From: Herpetosiphon gulosus
GTDB taxonomy: Bacteria; Chloroflexota; Chloroflexia; Chloroflexales; Herpetosiphonaceae
DNA length: 64,000 nt
Reading direction: 5' to 3'
Assembly: GCF_039545135.1 (NCBI RefSeq)
Contig: NZ_BAABRU010000001.1
Location: forward strand, 404,824-468,823
How positions within the stretch are numbered: the first letter of the stretch is position 1; every line of letters begins with the position of its first letter. This document shows, piece after piece, positions 8,664 to 18,071 of the stretch. The notes under the pieces were generated by a model. That model was not told where the DNA came from, ran no database searches, and worked only from the letters and a program-made list of their open reading frames with translations. The position numbers were made by a program, and so were the translations under genes.

Positions 8664-10364
8664 ATGTTAGATCGTCGCGAAATTACCCATAATATCGATC
8701 TGTTGCTGTCAACCTTGCCGCCACGTTTGGCCGAGCCGTTGGCAACCCATGAACAGAAAGATCAAGTTATAGAAATTGTCATGGATTTGGGGCGCTTGCC
8801 CGAGGCGCGGTTTCGCCACGACCAATCAAGTTTCCTCAGCGAAACTGAAGTCTCACGCGAAGATCTCGATTATGTGACCGAGCGGATTGGCCAATTTGGT
8901 GAGGATAATCGCGCTGGGATTCAGCGCACGCTGCACCGCATTTCAGCCATTCGCAACCGCTCTGGGGTGGTGATTGGCTTGACCTGTCGGGTTGGCCGCG
9001 CGGTCTATGGCACAATCGAAATCGTGCGCGATTTGGTCGAAGCTGGTAAATCGATCTTGATTTTAGGCAAACCTGGGACTGGTAAAACCACCATGCTGCG
9101 TGAAGTCGCTCGCGTCTTGGCCGACGACTTTCTCAAGCGGGTGGTAATCGTCGATACCTCGAACGAAATCGCTGGCGATGGCGATATTCCCCACCCAGGG
9201 ATTGGTCGTGCTCGCCGCATGCAAGTGGCTCGGCCAGCCGAGCAACACAATGTGATGATCGAGGCGGTCGAAAATCACATGCCCCAAGTGATTGTGATCG
9301 ATGAAATTGGTACGGAGTTGGAAGCCCAAGCTGCCCGCACTATCGCCGAACGCGGGGTACAATTGGTCGGTACGGCCCACGGGAATACCTTGGAAAACCT
9401 GATGCTCAACCCAACCCTCTCCGATCTGATCGGTGGGATTCAAGCAGTAACCTTGGGCGATGAAGAAGCTCGGCGACGTGGCACGCAAAAAACCGTGCTC
9501 GAACGCAAAGCGCCGCCAACCTTCGATGTGTTGGTCGAAATTCAAAGCTGGGACGATGTAACAATTTATCAAGAAGTCGCTTCAGCCGTCGATTCAATTT
9601 TGCAGGGCAATGAACCAACCGCTGAACAACGCACCAAGGATGAGCAAGGCGAAATTGTGGTACACGAAGGCCGCCCAGAACGGCTTGATAGCGAAGCCAG
9701 CACCATGCTCACACGCCGTGGCGGCTATCGTAGCCGTGAACGCGACCGTGATCGCGGTGACCATGGCGAACGCGACTGGCGGCGTAAAAGCGAACGGCGT
9801 GAAGCCCAACGCGAAGAGCGCGAACGCTATAGCTTGGCGCTGAATGGCAGCACCAGCCCAAAAACCGAAGAACCAAGCGTGCTGGTTAAAAAGCCTGGTA
9901 AAAATGCTCCTGCTAAGATTTTTGCCTTTGGGGTTAGCCGTAATCGTTTGGAAAAAGCCTTAGATCGATTGGGCATTACCGCTAGTTTGGTGCGCGAGAT
10001 GGAACAAGCCACGATGGTGATTACGCTAAAAAATTACTATCGCCAGCACCCAACTCGGCTGCGTGATGCCGAAGAACGCGGGATTCCAGTGTATGTGCTA
10101 CGCTCGAACACCCAAACCCAAATGGAAGAATGCCTCGGCTCGGCCTTCGAAATCAGCATCAGTCCTAGCGACCCGCTGAGCGAGGCCATGGAAGAGGTTG
10201 AAGAAGCAATTAGTCAAGTCATGGATGGCTCAACCGAAAGTATCGAACTGAGTCCGCAAAGTTCCTATGTGCGTAGGTTGCAACATCAGATTGTTGAGCG
10301 GTACAATCTACAATCAGAAAGTACTGGCAAAGAACCACGTCGCCGTATTCGGATCTTTCGCTAA
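8664..10364 (+). CDS. R3H-domain AAA ATPase (SpoIIIAA/Ycf45-like)
   Basis: About 566 residues. The ATPase domain has Walker [10 protein letters not shown] (near 135), a Walker B-like [10 protein letters not shown] and the conserved [20 protein letters not shown], as in SpoIIIAA and plastid Ycf45 proteins. An Arg/Glu-rich, probably disordered linker follows (about 345-395). The C-terminal part ends with an R3H single-stranded nucleic-acid-binding module ([13 protein letters not shown], then [11 protein letters not shown]). The start at 8664 has GAGAGGGA upstream; a GTG at 8643 is in frame but has no site. It sits between the GNAT-like gene and tmk (41 bases). The exact role is unknown in the family; nucleic acid binding with ATP use is inferred. 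Confidence 0.88.
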   Translation: MLDRREITHNIDLLLSTLPPRLAEPLATHEQKDQVIEIVMDLGRLPEARFRHDQSSFLSETEVSREDLDYVTERIGQFGEDNRAGIQRTLHRISAIRNRSGVVIGLTCRVGRAVYGTIEIVRDLVEAGKSILILGKPGTGKTTMLREVARVLADDFLKRVVIVDTSNEIAGDGDIPHPGIGRARRMQVARPAEQHNVMIEAVENHMPQVIVIDEIGTELEAQAARTIAERGVQLVGTAHGNTLENLMLNPTLSDLIGGIQAVTLGDEEARRRGTQKTVLERKAPPTFDVLVEIQSWDDVTIYQEVASAVDSILQGNEPTAEQRTKDEQGEIVVHEGRPERLDSEASTMLTRRGGYRSRERDRDRGDHGERDWRRKSERREAQREERERYSLALNGSTSPKTEEPSVLVKKPGKNAPAKIFAFGVSRNRLEKALDRLGITASLVREMEQATMVITLKNYYRQHPTRLRDAEERGIPVYVLRSNTQTQMEECLGSAFEISISPSDPLSEAMEEVEEAISQVMDGSTESIELSPQSSYVRRLQHQIVERYNLQSESTGKEPRRRIRIFR

Positions 10365-10405
10365 ATCGGCAACGTGGCCTCAACTTGTTGGACTGTAGGG
10401 GAACC

Positions 10406-11116
10406 ATGAGCTTGTTCATTACCTTTGAAGGCCCAGAAGGTAGCGGGAAGAGCACCCAAGCCCGCTACCTCAAGGATTATCTACAACAGGCTGGCTATCC
10501 AGTCATCTTAACTCGTGAGCCAGGCGGAACGCCAATTAGCGATGCTGTGCGGCGGCTTGTGCTCGATGGTCAATGGACGGCGATGGAGCCGACAACCGAA
10601 ACCCTCTTGTTTGCTGCCGCTCGTGCTCAGTTAGTTGGCGAAGTGATCTTGCCCTATCTGAAACTGGGCGGCATTGTTTTGTGCGACCGTTATGCCGATT
10701 CGACCTTTGCCCACCAAGGTTATGGCTTGGGTCGTAATTTAACCGAATTACGCGAAATTACCCGTTTTGCAACTGGCGGCTTACAACCCGATTTAACCTT
10801 CTTTCTGGATTTGCCAGTTGAGCAAGGCTTGCAGCGCAAACGTAAACAGCGCGATGATTTTCGTGAATCAAGCCAATTGGCCTTGCCCTTGCCCCACTTG
10901 CCCCAACCAAGCCCCAGCCAAAACGAACATTGGAATCGACTCGATGCCCGCGAGATCGCCTACCACGAACGGGTGCGCAGTGGCTACCTTGAGATGATCG
11001 CCGCTGATCCGCATCGTTGGCAGGTGTTTGATGCAGGAATTGAGCGCGAAAGCCTCACCGAACAATTGCTTTTGGCCGTCCAGCCGCATCTCACGACAAT
11101 TAAAACCTTGAGCTAA
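10406..11116 (+). CDS. tmk: Thymidylate kinase
   Basis: A 236-residue dTMP kinase that makes dTDP for DNA synthesis. The P-loop is FEGPEGSGKST (7-17), followed by LTREPGGTPISDAVR and the DRYADSTFAHQGYG segment (the DR-Y/F motif binding dTMP). LID arginines lie in QRKRKQRDDFRE. A Pro/Gln-rich insertion (about 160-180: LPLPHLPQPSPSQ) makes the LID region longer than usual. The ATG at 10406 is preceded by AGGGGA. Confidence 0.95.
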   Translation: MSLFITFEGPEGSGKSTQARYLKDYLQQAGYPVILTREPGGTPISDAVRRLVLDGQWTAMEPTTETLLFAAARAQLVGEVILPYLKLGGIVLCDRYADSTFAHQGYGLGRNLTELREITRFATGGLQPDLTFFLDLPVEQGLQRKRKQRDDFRESSQLALPLPHLPQPSPSQNEHWNRLDAREIAYHERVRSGYLEMIAADPHRWQVFDAGIERESLTEQLLLAVQPHLTTIKTLS

Positions 11117-11117
11117 A

Positions 11118-11173
11118 GCCCGCCATATAAGCTGCATCTCAGTCGAGTATCAGGCTGAGATGCGCTTGGGCGG
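11118..11173. terminator. Two-level hairpin after tmk
   Basis: An inner 9-bp perfect stem (GCATCTCAG 11134-11142 with CTGAGATGC 11155-11163) sits inside outer complementary arms (CCGCC near 11120-11124 and GGGCGG 11168-11173). No U-run follows; a terminator or processing signal is inferred. Confidence 0.45.
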
Positions 11174-11281
11174 TGGTTCGATATGGTACAATACCCCAAT
11201 CGTGGTAAATTAATTGCCAGTATTCTAAACCCATGCAATCGCCTCAAACAGCCGAGGCCTTCTTCAGGAAAGCATAGGAAC

Positions 11282-11776
11282 ATGACAGAAATTATTGCAG
11301 AACTTAAAAGCATCTTGCCAATTGTTGGCATGATTGTTGGGGGCTATTTGGTGCTCTTATGGGTTGCCTCGCTGGTATGGACTTACCGCGATATTGATAG
11401 CCGCTCCAACGATGTTTTGGTGCAAGTGCTTTCAACCTCGATGGCCTTCTTTTTGCCATTTGCTGGGTTGTTGTTATATATGTTGGTGCGCCCGCGCGAA
11501 ACGCTCACCCAAAAATATGAGCGCGAATTGGAAGAAACCTTTATGCGTCGCGATATTGAGGATGAACATGTCTGCCCAAATTGCCAACGCAGCATTCAGG
11601 CAGATTTTATTTTGTGCCCGCATTGCCAAACCCATTTGCGCCGCAACTGTGGCAATTGCAATCGGGTGATCGATATGACCTGGCAGGTTTGCCCGTACTG
11701 CGCAGCCCCAGCCAACACTCGCATCAACAGCCAACCATTGCGCCAACCAGAATATGAACAACACTACGCCCGCTAG
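11282..11776 (+). CDS. Membrane-anchored double zinc-ribbon protein
   Basis: 164 residues. Two transmembrane helices (about 11-33 and 45-65) precede a charged linker and two zinc ribbons: CPNCQRS...CPHC and CGNC...CPYC (about 98-145). Double zinc ribbons of this kind are common in bacterial membrane proteins of unknown role. The start at 11282 has AGGAA upstream. The 3' end overlaps the next small zinc-ribbon gene by 23 bases, so the genes are coupled. Function is unknown. Confidence 0.75.
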   Translation: MTEIIAELKSILPIVGMIVGGYLVLLWVASLVWTYRDIDSRSNDVLVQVLSTSMAFFLPFAGLLLYMLVRPRETLTQKYERELEETFMRRDIEDEHVCPNCQRSIQADFILCPHCQTHLRRNCGNCNRVIDMTWQVCPYCAAPANTRINSQPLRQPEYEQHYAR

Positions 11777-12050
11777 TTTGCAAATGTGCCCCATTTGTAG
11801 TAACCCTGTGCAGCCAATGCCCCGCTATCCGCGCTATGTTTGCGCCGATTGTCGGGCATTGGCGGTTGATCAGTATGGCCGTCTAGTTGAGTTTTTCAAC
11901 ACAGGCTTCTTGGGTACAGGCTGCGCTGGTAGCTATCGTGATGATCAATCGGCCTATCTATCCGATCAGTGCTGGATCAACGGGCAACGTTGCACTGCCA
12001 AAGAAGCGCGTTTCGGTGGGATTGTGATTGAGGTAACTGAGCATGAATGA
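11754..12050 (+). CDS. Small zinc-ribbon protein
   Basis: 98 residues with an N-terminal zinc ribbon (CPICSNPV, then CADC) and a short beta-rich tail containing a single further Cys pair (GCAG, CWINGQRC). It overlaps the genes on both sides (23 and 8 bases), which supports it being real and co-translated. No function can be assigned. Confidence 0.7.
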   Translation: MNNTTPASLQMCPICSNPVQPMPRYPRYVCADCRALAVDQYGRLVEFFNTGFLGTGCAGSYRDDQSAYLSDQCWINGQRCTAKEARFGGIVIEVTEHE

Positions 12051-12396
12051 GCAGGAGCATTGGCAAGGCTTTATCACCGCCTTCAACGAGGAGCGTTTTG
12101 TTGATGGGGTGCTGCAATTAGAAGAATTGTGGTTTCCCACCCGCAACGATCTCTACCGTGGCCTGATTCGGCTGTCGGTAGCGCTTAATCAACTACGTTT
12201 GGGGATTGTCGATAGCCCGCGCCAACTGCTTGCCAGCGCCCACGATATGCTGGCTCCCTTTGAAACCAACCAGCACAACCTCAATATTCAACGAATTCGC
12301 GAGTATATTCAAGCCTGCGCTAGCTTAATTCCGACTGATCTACGAACTGGCCAAGGCCGCATCGATTGGGATTTGGTTCCACGGATTCAGCTATAA
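12043..12396 (+). CDS. DUF309-family protein
   Basis: 117 residues, all helical. FNEERFVDGVLQLEELW and RGLIRLSVALNQLRLG match the DUF309 pattern (F-N-x-G-x-F-x-E-A-H-E-x-L-E-x-x-W, then a second helix with Q-G-L-I-Q-L-A-x-A), although the usual His of the first helix is absent. Its biochemical function is unknown. It is the last gene of the run that begins at 11282. Confidence 0.7.
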   Translation: MNEQEHWQGFITAFNEERFVDGVLQLEELWFPTRNDLYRGLIRLSVALNQLRLGIVDSPRQLLASAHDMLAPFETNQHNLNIQRIREYIQACASLIPTDLRTGQGRIDWDLVPRIQL

Positions 12397-12411
12397 AATC
12401 CATCACAAAGA

Positions 12412-12550
12412 GGAATTAGCGCTTGATCCACGAAGGACACGAAGCGCACGAAGGATGTTTTTTCGCCACAGATTGCACGGATTTATTTGATTATCTGAAC
12501 CCTTACCCCTAGTCCCTGACCCCTAGCCATCGATCCCCAACCCCTATGTT
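12412..12550. repeat. Modular intergenic repeat block
   Basis: This ~340-base gap holds the recurrent modules CCACGAAGGACACGAAG, CCACAGATTGCACGGATT and CCCTAGTCCCTGACCCCTAG, which recur in other gaps of the window. No gene is seen in it. Confidence 0.6.
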
Positions 12551-12734
12551 CTATACTCTAACTCCCTATTACAATTTTCGCATACTTGCATAGCGTAGCA
12601 CATCGCAGTAGAATGAGCGCTAATTGAATCTGGTACGGCAGCTCCGTACATCAAGCAAATGTTCGGGAACGCTGGGTTCTTGGACGTTTTTTGTAGGCAG
12701 CGGGAAACGGCCTGTTGCCAAGGACAAACGTGCT

Positions 12735-14051
12735 ATGCAATGGAAATTAGCACTTCATCGGCCAATTGCTCCGCGTGCGAGCAATGAAGAAACTTTGCGC
12801 CGCAATATGCGCTTAGGAGTGGCCAATGGAGTTTTATTTATTTTAGCCGACGCATTTAGCGATGCAAATTTGGTTCTGACGGTGTTTGTACGTGAATTGG
12901 GTGCTGCGCCGTGGGTGGTTGGTTTGTTGCCATCGCTTAAATCGGGCGGCTGGCTCTTGCCACAATTGTTGAGTGCTGGTCGCTTGCAAGGTATGACCTA
13001 CAAATTGCCAGTCTATCGCCAAGTGGGGATTGTGCGTTTTTTTATTTGGTTGGCGATGGTGATGGTGGTTTGGAATGCAACTAGTTTGCCGGTGTGGGTG
13101 CTATTGCCGCTGTTTTTGCTGGGTTATGCCCTCTACAACTTTACTGGCGGCTCTGGTTCGGTCGCTTTTCAAGAGGTTGTGGCCAAGACAATTCCTGCTC
13201 GCCAGCGCGGGAAGTTTTTTGGGGCACGCAATTTAATCGGTGGTTTGCTCTCGTTTGCCTTAGTTAGCCCGTTGGTTGGCTGGCTATTGAGCCGCGCCAG
13301 CCCGTTGCTGTTTCCCCACAATTATGGTGTTTTGCTGTTTATCTCGTTTGTGCTGATTGGCTTTGGGATTATTTCGTTTAGTCTATTTGCCGAGCCGCCA
13401 ACGACCAACCCACCAGCAGCGATTTCGGCCAAGCAGATGTTTGCCAAGATTCCGGTATTGCTCAAGAGCGATCGTAACTTTCGCCAGTATGTGCTTTCGC
13501 GCATGGTTACGCGTTTGTGCGGCCTAGCTGATCCATTTTATATTTTGTATGCCCGTGAAGTATTGAATGTTCCGCCTCGCATGATCGGGGTTTATTTGGC
13601 GGTGCGGGTATTCTCAGCAGCATTATCCAACCTCTTTTGGTCACGGATTGGCGACCAACGTGGTAATCGCCTGTTGATTGTATTGACTGGTGGGTTGATT
13701 ATTACCGTGCCAACCTGGGCCTTGTTGGTAATGCCATTCGCCAGTGTTTTGAGTCCAGAAGCCTTGGGCTGGGTCTTTGGCGTAATCTTTTTGCTGATTG
13801 GCCTGAGCGTCGATGGCTCGAACACTGCTAGTTTGACCTATGTGATGGAGCTAGCACCTGCCGAACAACGCCCAGTCTATGTTGGTGTTTGCAATACGTT
13901 GATGGGCATTGCCACCTTCTTTCCGGTTTTAGGAGGGGTATTGTTAGCCCAATTTGGCTATTTGCCCTTGTTTTGGATTAGCGCCGCTAGTGCCTTTATT
14001 GGCTTGTTACTCTCGCGACGTTTACCTGAGCCACGCAGCAACGAAGGCTAG
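12735..14051 (+). CDS. Major facilitator superfamily transporter
   Basis: 438 residues with about 12 hydrophobic helices. It has an MFS-like early helix and a basic loop between halves (PARQRGKFFGARN) and an AEQRPVYVG loop in the second half, as seen in MFS proteins of the 'MFS_1/Bacteroid' type. The ATG at 12735 has AAGGAC upstream; an in-frame TTG at 12624 would add 37 residues that look non-coding. The substrate cannot be told, and neighbours give no clue. Confidence 0.8.
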   Translation: MQWKLALHRPIAPRASNEETLRRNMRLGVANGVLFILADAFSDANLVLTVFVRELGAAPWVVGLLPSLKSGGWLLPQLLSAGRLQGMTYKLPVYRQVGIVRFFIWLAMVMVVWNATSLPVWVLLPLFLLGYALYNFTGGSGSVAFQEVVAKTIPARQRGKFFGARNLIGGLLSFALVSPLVGWLLSRASPLLFPHNYGVLLFISFVLIGFGIISFSLFAEPPTTNPPAAISAKQMFAKIPVLLKSDRNFRQYVLSRMVTRLCGLADPFYILYAREVLNVPPRMIGVYLAVRVFSAALSNLFWSRIGDQRGNRLLIVLTGGLIITVPTWALLVMPFASVLSPEALGWVFGVIFLLIGLSVDGSNTASLTYVMELAPAEQRPVYVGVCNTLMGIATFFPVLGGVLLAQFGYLPLFWISAASAFIGLLLSRRLPEPRSNEG

Positions 14052-14058
14052 CAAGAGG

Positions 14059-14100
14059 CCACCAGCTGATGTATTCTGGTCGGGCGACATCAGTTGGTGG
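14059..14100. terminator. Strong hairpin after MFS gene
   Basis: A 14-bp stem (CCACCAGCTGATGT with ACATCAGTTGGTGG, one G-T pair) and a 14-base loop start eight bases after the stop codon. No U-run follows. Confidence 0.55.
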
Positions 14101-14254
14101 CGTTATGGATTGATCAATCAACCACGAGACTATTGGTGCGAAGGATAAAGGTAAGGCTTGTAAACGTTCTAATCTCGATTTTTGCCTTTTGATTTCTGAC
14201 TTTTGACCGTATTTATGTGGTAGCATACAGCTAGTTTAGTGGGGGATTGTAATT

Positions 14255-15007
14255 GTGCGTTTTGTGCGTGCTCGACTCACAACGTTTGACGACCCGCATT
14301 ATCGGGCGTTTGTTGAACAAATGACTCTTGCTCGTGAAAATCAACGGGCGATTCGGCCACCGCGCCAGCGCGATTTATTCGGCGGCGAGGCCGAACAATT
14401 GCTGCGCGAATGGCTGGCTGAGCAAGGCCAGCTGCTTTCCGAGCGGCGAATTCTCGAATATGATGAGCGTAGTGGCCGCCAAACTATCCGCAAATATCGT
14501 GAAATCGATGCCTTGGTTGAGCTTGGGCGCAGTGTCCATGTGTTTGAGGTTAAGGCTAGCCGTTCTGCTCACACCATTCGTAAAGCCGCAACCCAACTCC
14601 ACGACATTCGCGCAGCCCTACAATTAATTATTCCACGAGTCTATACAACGCTCTTATTGGTCGATACTGGCATACCTAATGCCGAGACGGTTAGTGCCTT
14701 GATGCGTAGCCCCGATGCACCCCACACTCCACCACCAACTATTGCAGATATCATCGGCGATCAGAGTCGTTTTCATTTAATTGAGCAACCTGACGAAGCG
14801 CAACAATGGCCCGATCAGGTGAGCATTCGGCGTTTTAGCCTTGAACAATTGATTAGGATGGCTGGTGATCGTCCGCTCCATCTTGATTGGGATCTTGATG
14901 AAGATGAAGAGCCGCCTACGCCACCAGTAATCAATCGTCAGACCGTTGCTGATGATCCCGATGATGAGACTGATAATCCATTTGCCGCGCTGCTTGGCGC
15001 AATATGA
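14255..15007 (+). CDS. Putative PD-(D/E)XK nuclease-fold protein
   Basis: 250 residues, not named. Residues 83-101 read EIDALVEL...VFEVKAS, the typical D-(X)n-E-X-K core of the PD-(D/E)XK superfamily (D85, E98, K100), with an upstream helix Glu at E45 (GGEAEQLL). This is the layout of restriction-like and repair-associated nucleases. The C-terminus is acidic (DLDEDEEPPTPP; DDPDDETDNPF). A GTG start with GGGGGA upstream was chosen. It is 10 bases before the next gene. Nuclease activity is inferred from motifs only. Confidence 0.6.
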   Translation: MRFVRARLTTFDDPHYRAFVEQMTLARENQRAIRPPRQRDLFGGEAEQLLREWLAEQGQLLSERRILEYDERSGRQTIRKYREIDALVELGRSVHVFEVKASRSAHTIRKAATQLHDIRAALQLIIPRVYTTLLLVDTGIPNAETVSALMRSPDAPHTPPPTIADIIGDQSRFHLIEQPDEAQQWPDQVSIRRFSLEQLIRMAGDRPLHLDWDLDEDEEPPTPPVINRQTVADDPDDETDNPFAALLGAI

Positions 15008-15016
15008 GGTACTAGC

Positions 15017-15694
15017 GTGTCCGCCCTCTACGATTCGGCGGTCGAAGCCGACCGCATTGCTGCAACCACCGCCTATCCACCAGCGCCATGGGTCATGCAA
15101 GGCACATGGGTTTGGTGTGTTCATCCAGTCAAACGCAACGCTGTGGCCGATTTGTTGCCTGCGCCGCTAAAACCACTTTGGTTGCCAACAGGCCGTACTT
15201 TGGCGTTTTCCTTGGTTGGTCAATATGGCACTGGCTCGACCTTGCACTACGGTGAGGCCGCTTGTGGCTTGATTTTGAAGCTTGGGCCACGTCCCGCGAT
15301 TTGGATTCACGGCTTAGTCGTCGATTTGGATCAATCGGTGGCGGGCGGTCGCAATATTTGGCATTTGCCCAAAGAATTGGCCCGCATTTCATGGACCAAC
15401 CCCAATCGCGATCGCATCAGCGCCGATCAACATGGGCGTTTGTTGCTGAGCTTCGAGGGGATTCCCAAACGGATCAATGGCTTTAATGCTGGTATGAATT
15501 TCGATGTGCTGGTTGTGCACGAACAAGAGCTGTATCGAATTCCGGCCCGCTTTGCTGGCACGGTTGGCATAACCCGCAAAATCCGACCATTTTTTCCAGC
15601 TAGCGGCGCATGGGCCAAATTTGGGGTGTCGGGTTATTCGATCTCGGGCTTGGGCCACGGTCGTGGCGATTTCGGCGAATTGATCAAAGTTTAA
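15017..15694 (+). CDS. Acetoacetate decarboxylase-like protein
   Basis: 225 residues of the ADC superfamily. PPAPWVMQGTWVWCVHPV at the N-terminus and GGRNIWHLPKELARI (about 110-125) correspond to the ADC pattern GG-R-E-x-x-G-F-P-K-K-L. The Lys that forms the Schiff base appears kept, but the adjacent Lys that tunes it is replaced by Glu, so true acetoacetate decarboxylation is doubtful. A GTG start follows the previous stop by 9 bases. Substrate is unknown. Confidence 0.7.
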   Translation: MSALYDSAVEADRIAATTAYPPAPWVMQGTWVWCVHPVKRNAVADLLPAPLKPLWLPTGRTLAFSLVGQYGTGSTLHYGEAACGLILKLGPRPAIWIHGLVVDLDQSVAGGRNIWHLPKELARISWTNPNRDRISADQHGRLLLSFEGIPKRINGFNAGMNFDVLVVHEQELYRIPARFAGTVGITRKIRPFFPASGAWAKFGVSGYSISGLGHGRGDFGELIKV

Positions 15695-15710
15695 ATACAT
15701 TTTTGAGTTG

Positions 15711-15742
15711 AGCCGACTAGCAGAGCAGGCTGGTCGGCTTTT
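15711..15742 (+). terminator. Rho-independent terminator
   Basis: AGCCGAC pairs with GTCGGCT, with further partial pairing inside, and is followed by TTTT. It lies 16 bases after the ADC-like stop codon. Confidence 0.8.
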
Positions 15743-15770
15743 AACATGGTGCGAAAAGATGCGGTATAAT
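15741..15770 (+). promoter_or_regulatory. Promoter of uvrC
   Basis: TTAACA (15741-15746) is followed after 18 bases by a perfect TATAAT (15765-15770), 19 bases upstream of the uvrC ATG, so the leader is short. Confidence 0.65.
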
Positions 15771-15789
15771 TAGCACAGAGGTGCGAAAA

Positions 15790-17715
15790 ATGCCAGATTT
15801 ATCTCATACAAATATTTCCAATCATGCGCTGTTTGAAGAACGCTTACGCAACTTGCCACTCTCGCCAGGCGTGTATATCTACCGCGATCAAGCCAATACG
15901 ATCATTTACGTGGGCAAATCCAAAAGCCTGCGTGATCGGGTGCGTTCGTATTTTGGTGCGCCACGTGGCCTGACCAGCAAAACTCGTCGTTTGGTGCAAA
16001 ATATCGCCGATTTTGAGTTTATTACCACCGATACCGAGCTAGAAGCGCTGCTTTTAGAAATGAATCTGATTAAAAAGCATCGCCCACGCTACAATGTGCT
16101 GCTCAAGGATGATAAAAGTTATCCCTATATCAAAATTACCAAGGAAGAATGGCCAAGAGTTTTGCGAGTGCGCAAAGTGCTTGAAGATGGTGGAATTTAT
16201 TTTGGACCATTTGCCAAGGCTAGCAGTGTCTATGCCACAATTGAGCTATTAAATAAATTATTTGCCTTTCGTTTATGCAACGATGATATGTTTAAAAAAC
16301 ACGAGCGGCGCAATCGGGCTTGTATGTATTATGATATTAAACGTTGCCTTGGGCCATGTGCCAACAACTGTACTACTGAAGAATATAGCACCGCAATTAA
16401 TCAAGTACGCTTATTTTTAGGTGGCAAACCTGAAGCAATTTTGCGCGACCTGAAAGTGAAAATGAACCAAGCTGCCGAAGATTTACAATTTGAACGTGCG
16501 GCCTATGTGCGTGATCAAATCAAAGCTGTCGAACGGGTGATGGAGCGCCAAAAAGTGCTGAATACCGCCGCCAGCGACCAAGATGTAATTGCTTTTGCCC
16601 GTGATGAAGGCAAAGCAGTGGTTCAGGTGTTCTATATTCGTGGTGGCAAATTGATTGGCTCGGAGCCGTTTACGCTGCAAGGCACTGAGGAAGAACATCC
16701 CGAAGCCTTGATGAGTTCGTTCTTGACCCAATTTTATGATGCCGCCGCCGATATTCCGCCTAATATTCTGCTGCCCGATTATCCCGAAGAAACTCAAATT
16801 ATCGAGCAATGGCTTGAAAGTAAGGGCGGGCATAAAGTCAGTTTGCAAGTGCCACGGCGCGGCGATAAAAAAGATTTGGTTGATTTGGCGGCCCGCAATG
16901 CCAGCCAAACCCTTGACCAGTTACGTTTGCAATGGCTCAACGCCGAACAACGGGCGACAGCGGGGCTGAGCCAATTGCGCGAATTATTGAATTTAGCCGA
17001 TTTGCCCCAACGGATCGAATGCTACGACATCTCAAATACCCAAGGCACCAATTCGGTGGGCAGTATGGTGGTGTTTGAGCAGGGCGAGCCAGCCAAAAAG
17101 CACTATCGTCGTTTCAAAATCAAAACCGTTGAAGGTGCAAACGATGTGGCCTCGCTCAGCGAAGTGCTGCAACGCCGATTTGCCCGCGCCGATGATACTG
17201 GCCAAACCGACGAGCCAGCGCCAACCGATCAACCCAACGCCGAGCCAAGCAATAACGACGAAACGTGGGCGGTATTGCCCGATCTGATTTTGATCGACGG
17301 TGGGATCGGCCAAGTCAATGCGGCTGCCAAAACCTTGGCAGCCGCCGGCTTTGAGCATATTCCAGTGGTTGGCTTGGTCAAGGGCGATACCAAAGGCCAC
17401 TTGCCTTATGGCTTGGTCAAACCTGGCCAGCGTGTGCCAATCGCCTTTGCCCAAAACGACCCAGGCTTGCATCTGGTTCAGCGGATTGACGAAGAAGCGC
17501 ATCGTTTTGCGATTAGTTATCACCGAAAATTACGCACCAAAGGCATGCTGCGCTCGACCATGGAAGATATTCCAGGTATCGGCCCCAAGCGCAAAAAGGC
17601 CTTGATCAACGCCTTTGGCTCGCTTGAAGGCATTCGTAACGCCAGCATCGAAGAGCTAGCCGCCGTGCCAGGTATGACCCGCAAAGCCGCCGAGGAGATC
17701 AAAGGGCTGTTGTAG
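15790..17715 (+). CDS. uvrC: Excinuclease ABC subunit C
   Basis: A 641-residue dual-incision nuclease of nucleotide excision repair. The N-terminal GIY-YIG domain (PGVYIYRDQANTIIYVGKSKSLRDRVRSYF, about 12-45) makes the 3' cut. A Cys cluster in the central region (CMYYDIKRCLGPC) and a UVR motif (LRDLKVKMNQAAEDLQFERAAYVRDQI) for UvrB follow. The RNase H-like domain has ECYDISNTQG, PDLILIDGG and AISYHRKLR for the 5' cut. Two C-terminal helix-hairpin-helix motifs (DIPGIGPKRKKAL, AVPGMTRKAAEEI) end the protein. A Pro/Asp/Glu-rich insert (about 475-495) interrupts the RNase H domain. ATG at 15790 has AGAGG 8 bases upstream. Confidence 0.97.
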   Translation: MPDLSHTNISNHALFEERLRNLPLSPGVYIYRDQANTIIYVGKSKSLRDRVRSYFGAPRGLTSKTRRLVQNIADFEFITTDTELEALLLEMNLIKKHRPRYNVLLKDDKSYPYIKITKEEWPRVLRVRKVLEDGGIYFGPFAKASSVYATIELLNKLFAFRLCNDDMFKKHERRNRACMYYDIKRCLGPCANNCTTEEYSTAINQVRLFLGGKPEAILRDLKVKMNQAAEDLQFERAAYVRDQIKAVERVMERQKVLNTAASDQDVIAFARDEGKAVVQVFYIRGGKLIGSEPFTLQGTEEEHPEALMSSFLTQFYDAAADIPPNILLPDYPEETQIIEQWLESKGGHKVSLQVPRRGDKKDLVDLAARNASQTLDQLRLQWLNAEQRATAGLSQLRELLNLADLPQRIECYDISNTQGTNSVGSMVVFEQGEPAKKHYRRFKIKTVEGANDVASLSEVLQRRFARADDTGQTDEPAPTDQPNAEPSNNDETWAVLPDLILIDGGIGQVNAAAKTLAAAGFEHIPVVGLVKGDTKGHLPYGLVKPGQRVPIAFAQNDPGLHLVQRIDEEAHRFAISYHRKLRTKGMLRSTMEDIPGIGPKRKKALINAFGSLEGIRNASIEELAAVPGMTRKAAEEIKGLL

Positions 17716-18060
17716 AGGGATGAAGGATAAGGGATGAGGGATGAAATTTAGCCACAAAGAAGCACAACGAGGCTTTAACGCAGCGGCGCAGGGTTGGAAA
17801 GGATGAGGGATCAGGGATCAGGGGCTAGGGGGCAGTGATCAACGAATCAAGCAAATCTGTGAAATCTGTGGCTAAAAATGTTCGGGCAATTCGCGGCTAA
17901 AAACTTAATCTTCGCGTTCTTTGCAGTTTCAGCCCTTCGTGTGCCTTCGTGCGTTTCGTGGATCAAAACCAACCTTCATAGTTGCAGCCTAGGTGCTATG
18001 TTCTATGTTCTTTGCTCTATGTTCTTTCTCCCCAAACGTAACAATCTTGCAACAAACCCA
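17716..18060. repeat. Modular intergenic repeat block
   Basis: The ~400-base gap before tRNA-Pro contains short near-repeats: GGATGAAGGATAAGGGATGA, GCCACAAAGAAGCACAACGA, ACGCAGCGGCGCAG, GGGATCAGGGGCTAGGGG, AAATCTGTGAAATCTGTGG, CCTTCGTGTGCCTTCGTGCG. These modules recur, in varied order, elsewhere in the window. No gene is supported here. Confidence 0.6.
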
Positions 18061-18071
18061 ATGTTTGAACT

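Noticed and set aside
9063..9572. Minus-strand frame within the R3H-AAA gene
   Set aside because: Antisense to the conserved ATPase motifs, no start signal.
12624..12734. N-terminal extension of the MFS transporter from a TTG at 12624
   Set aside because: The extra 37 residues are polar and unlike a transporter start; ATG 12735 has a usable ribosome site.
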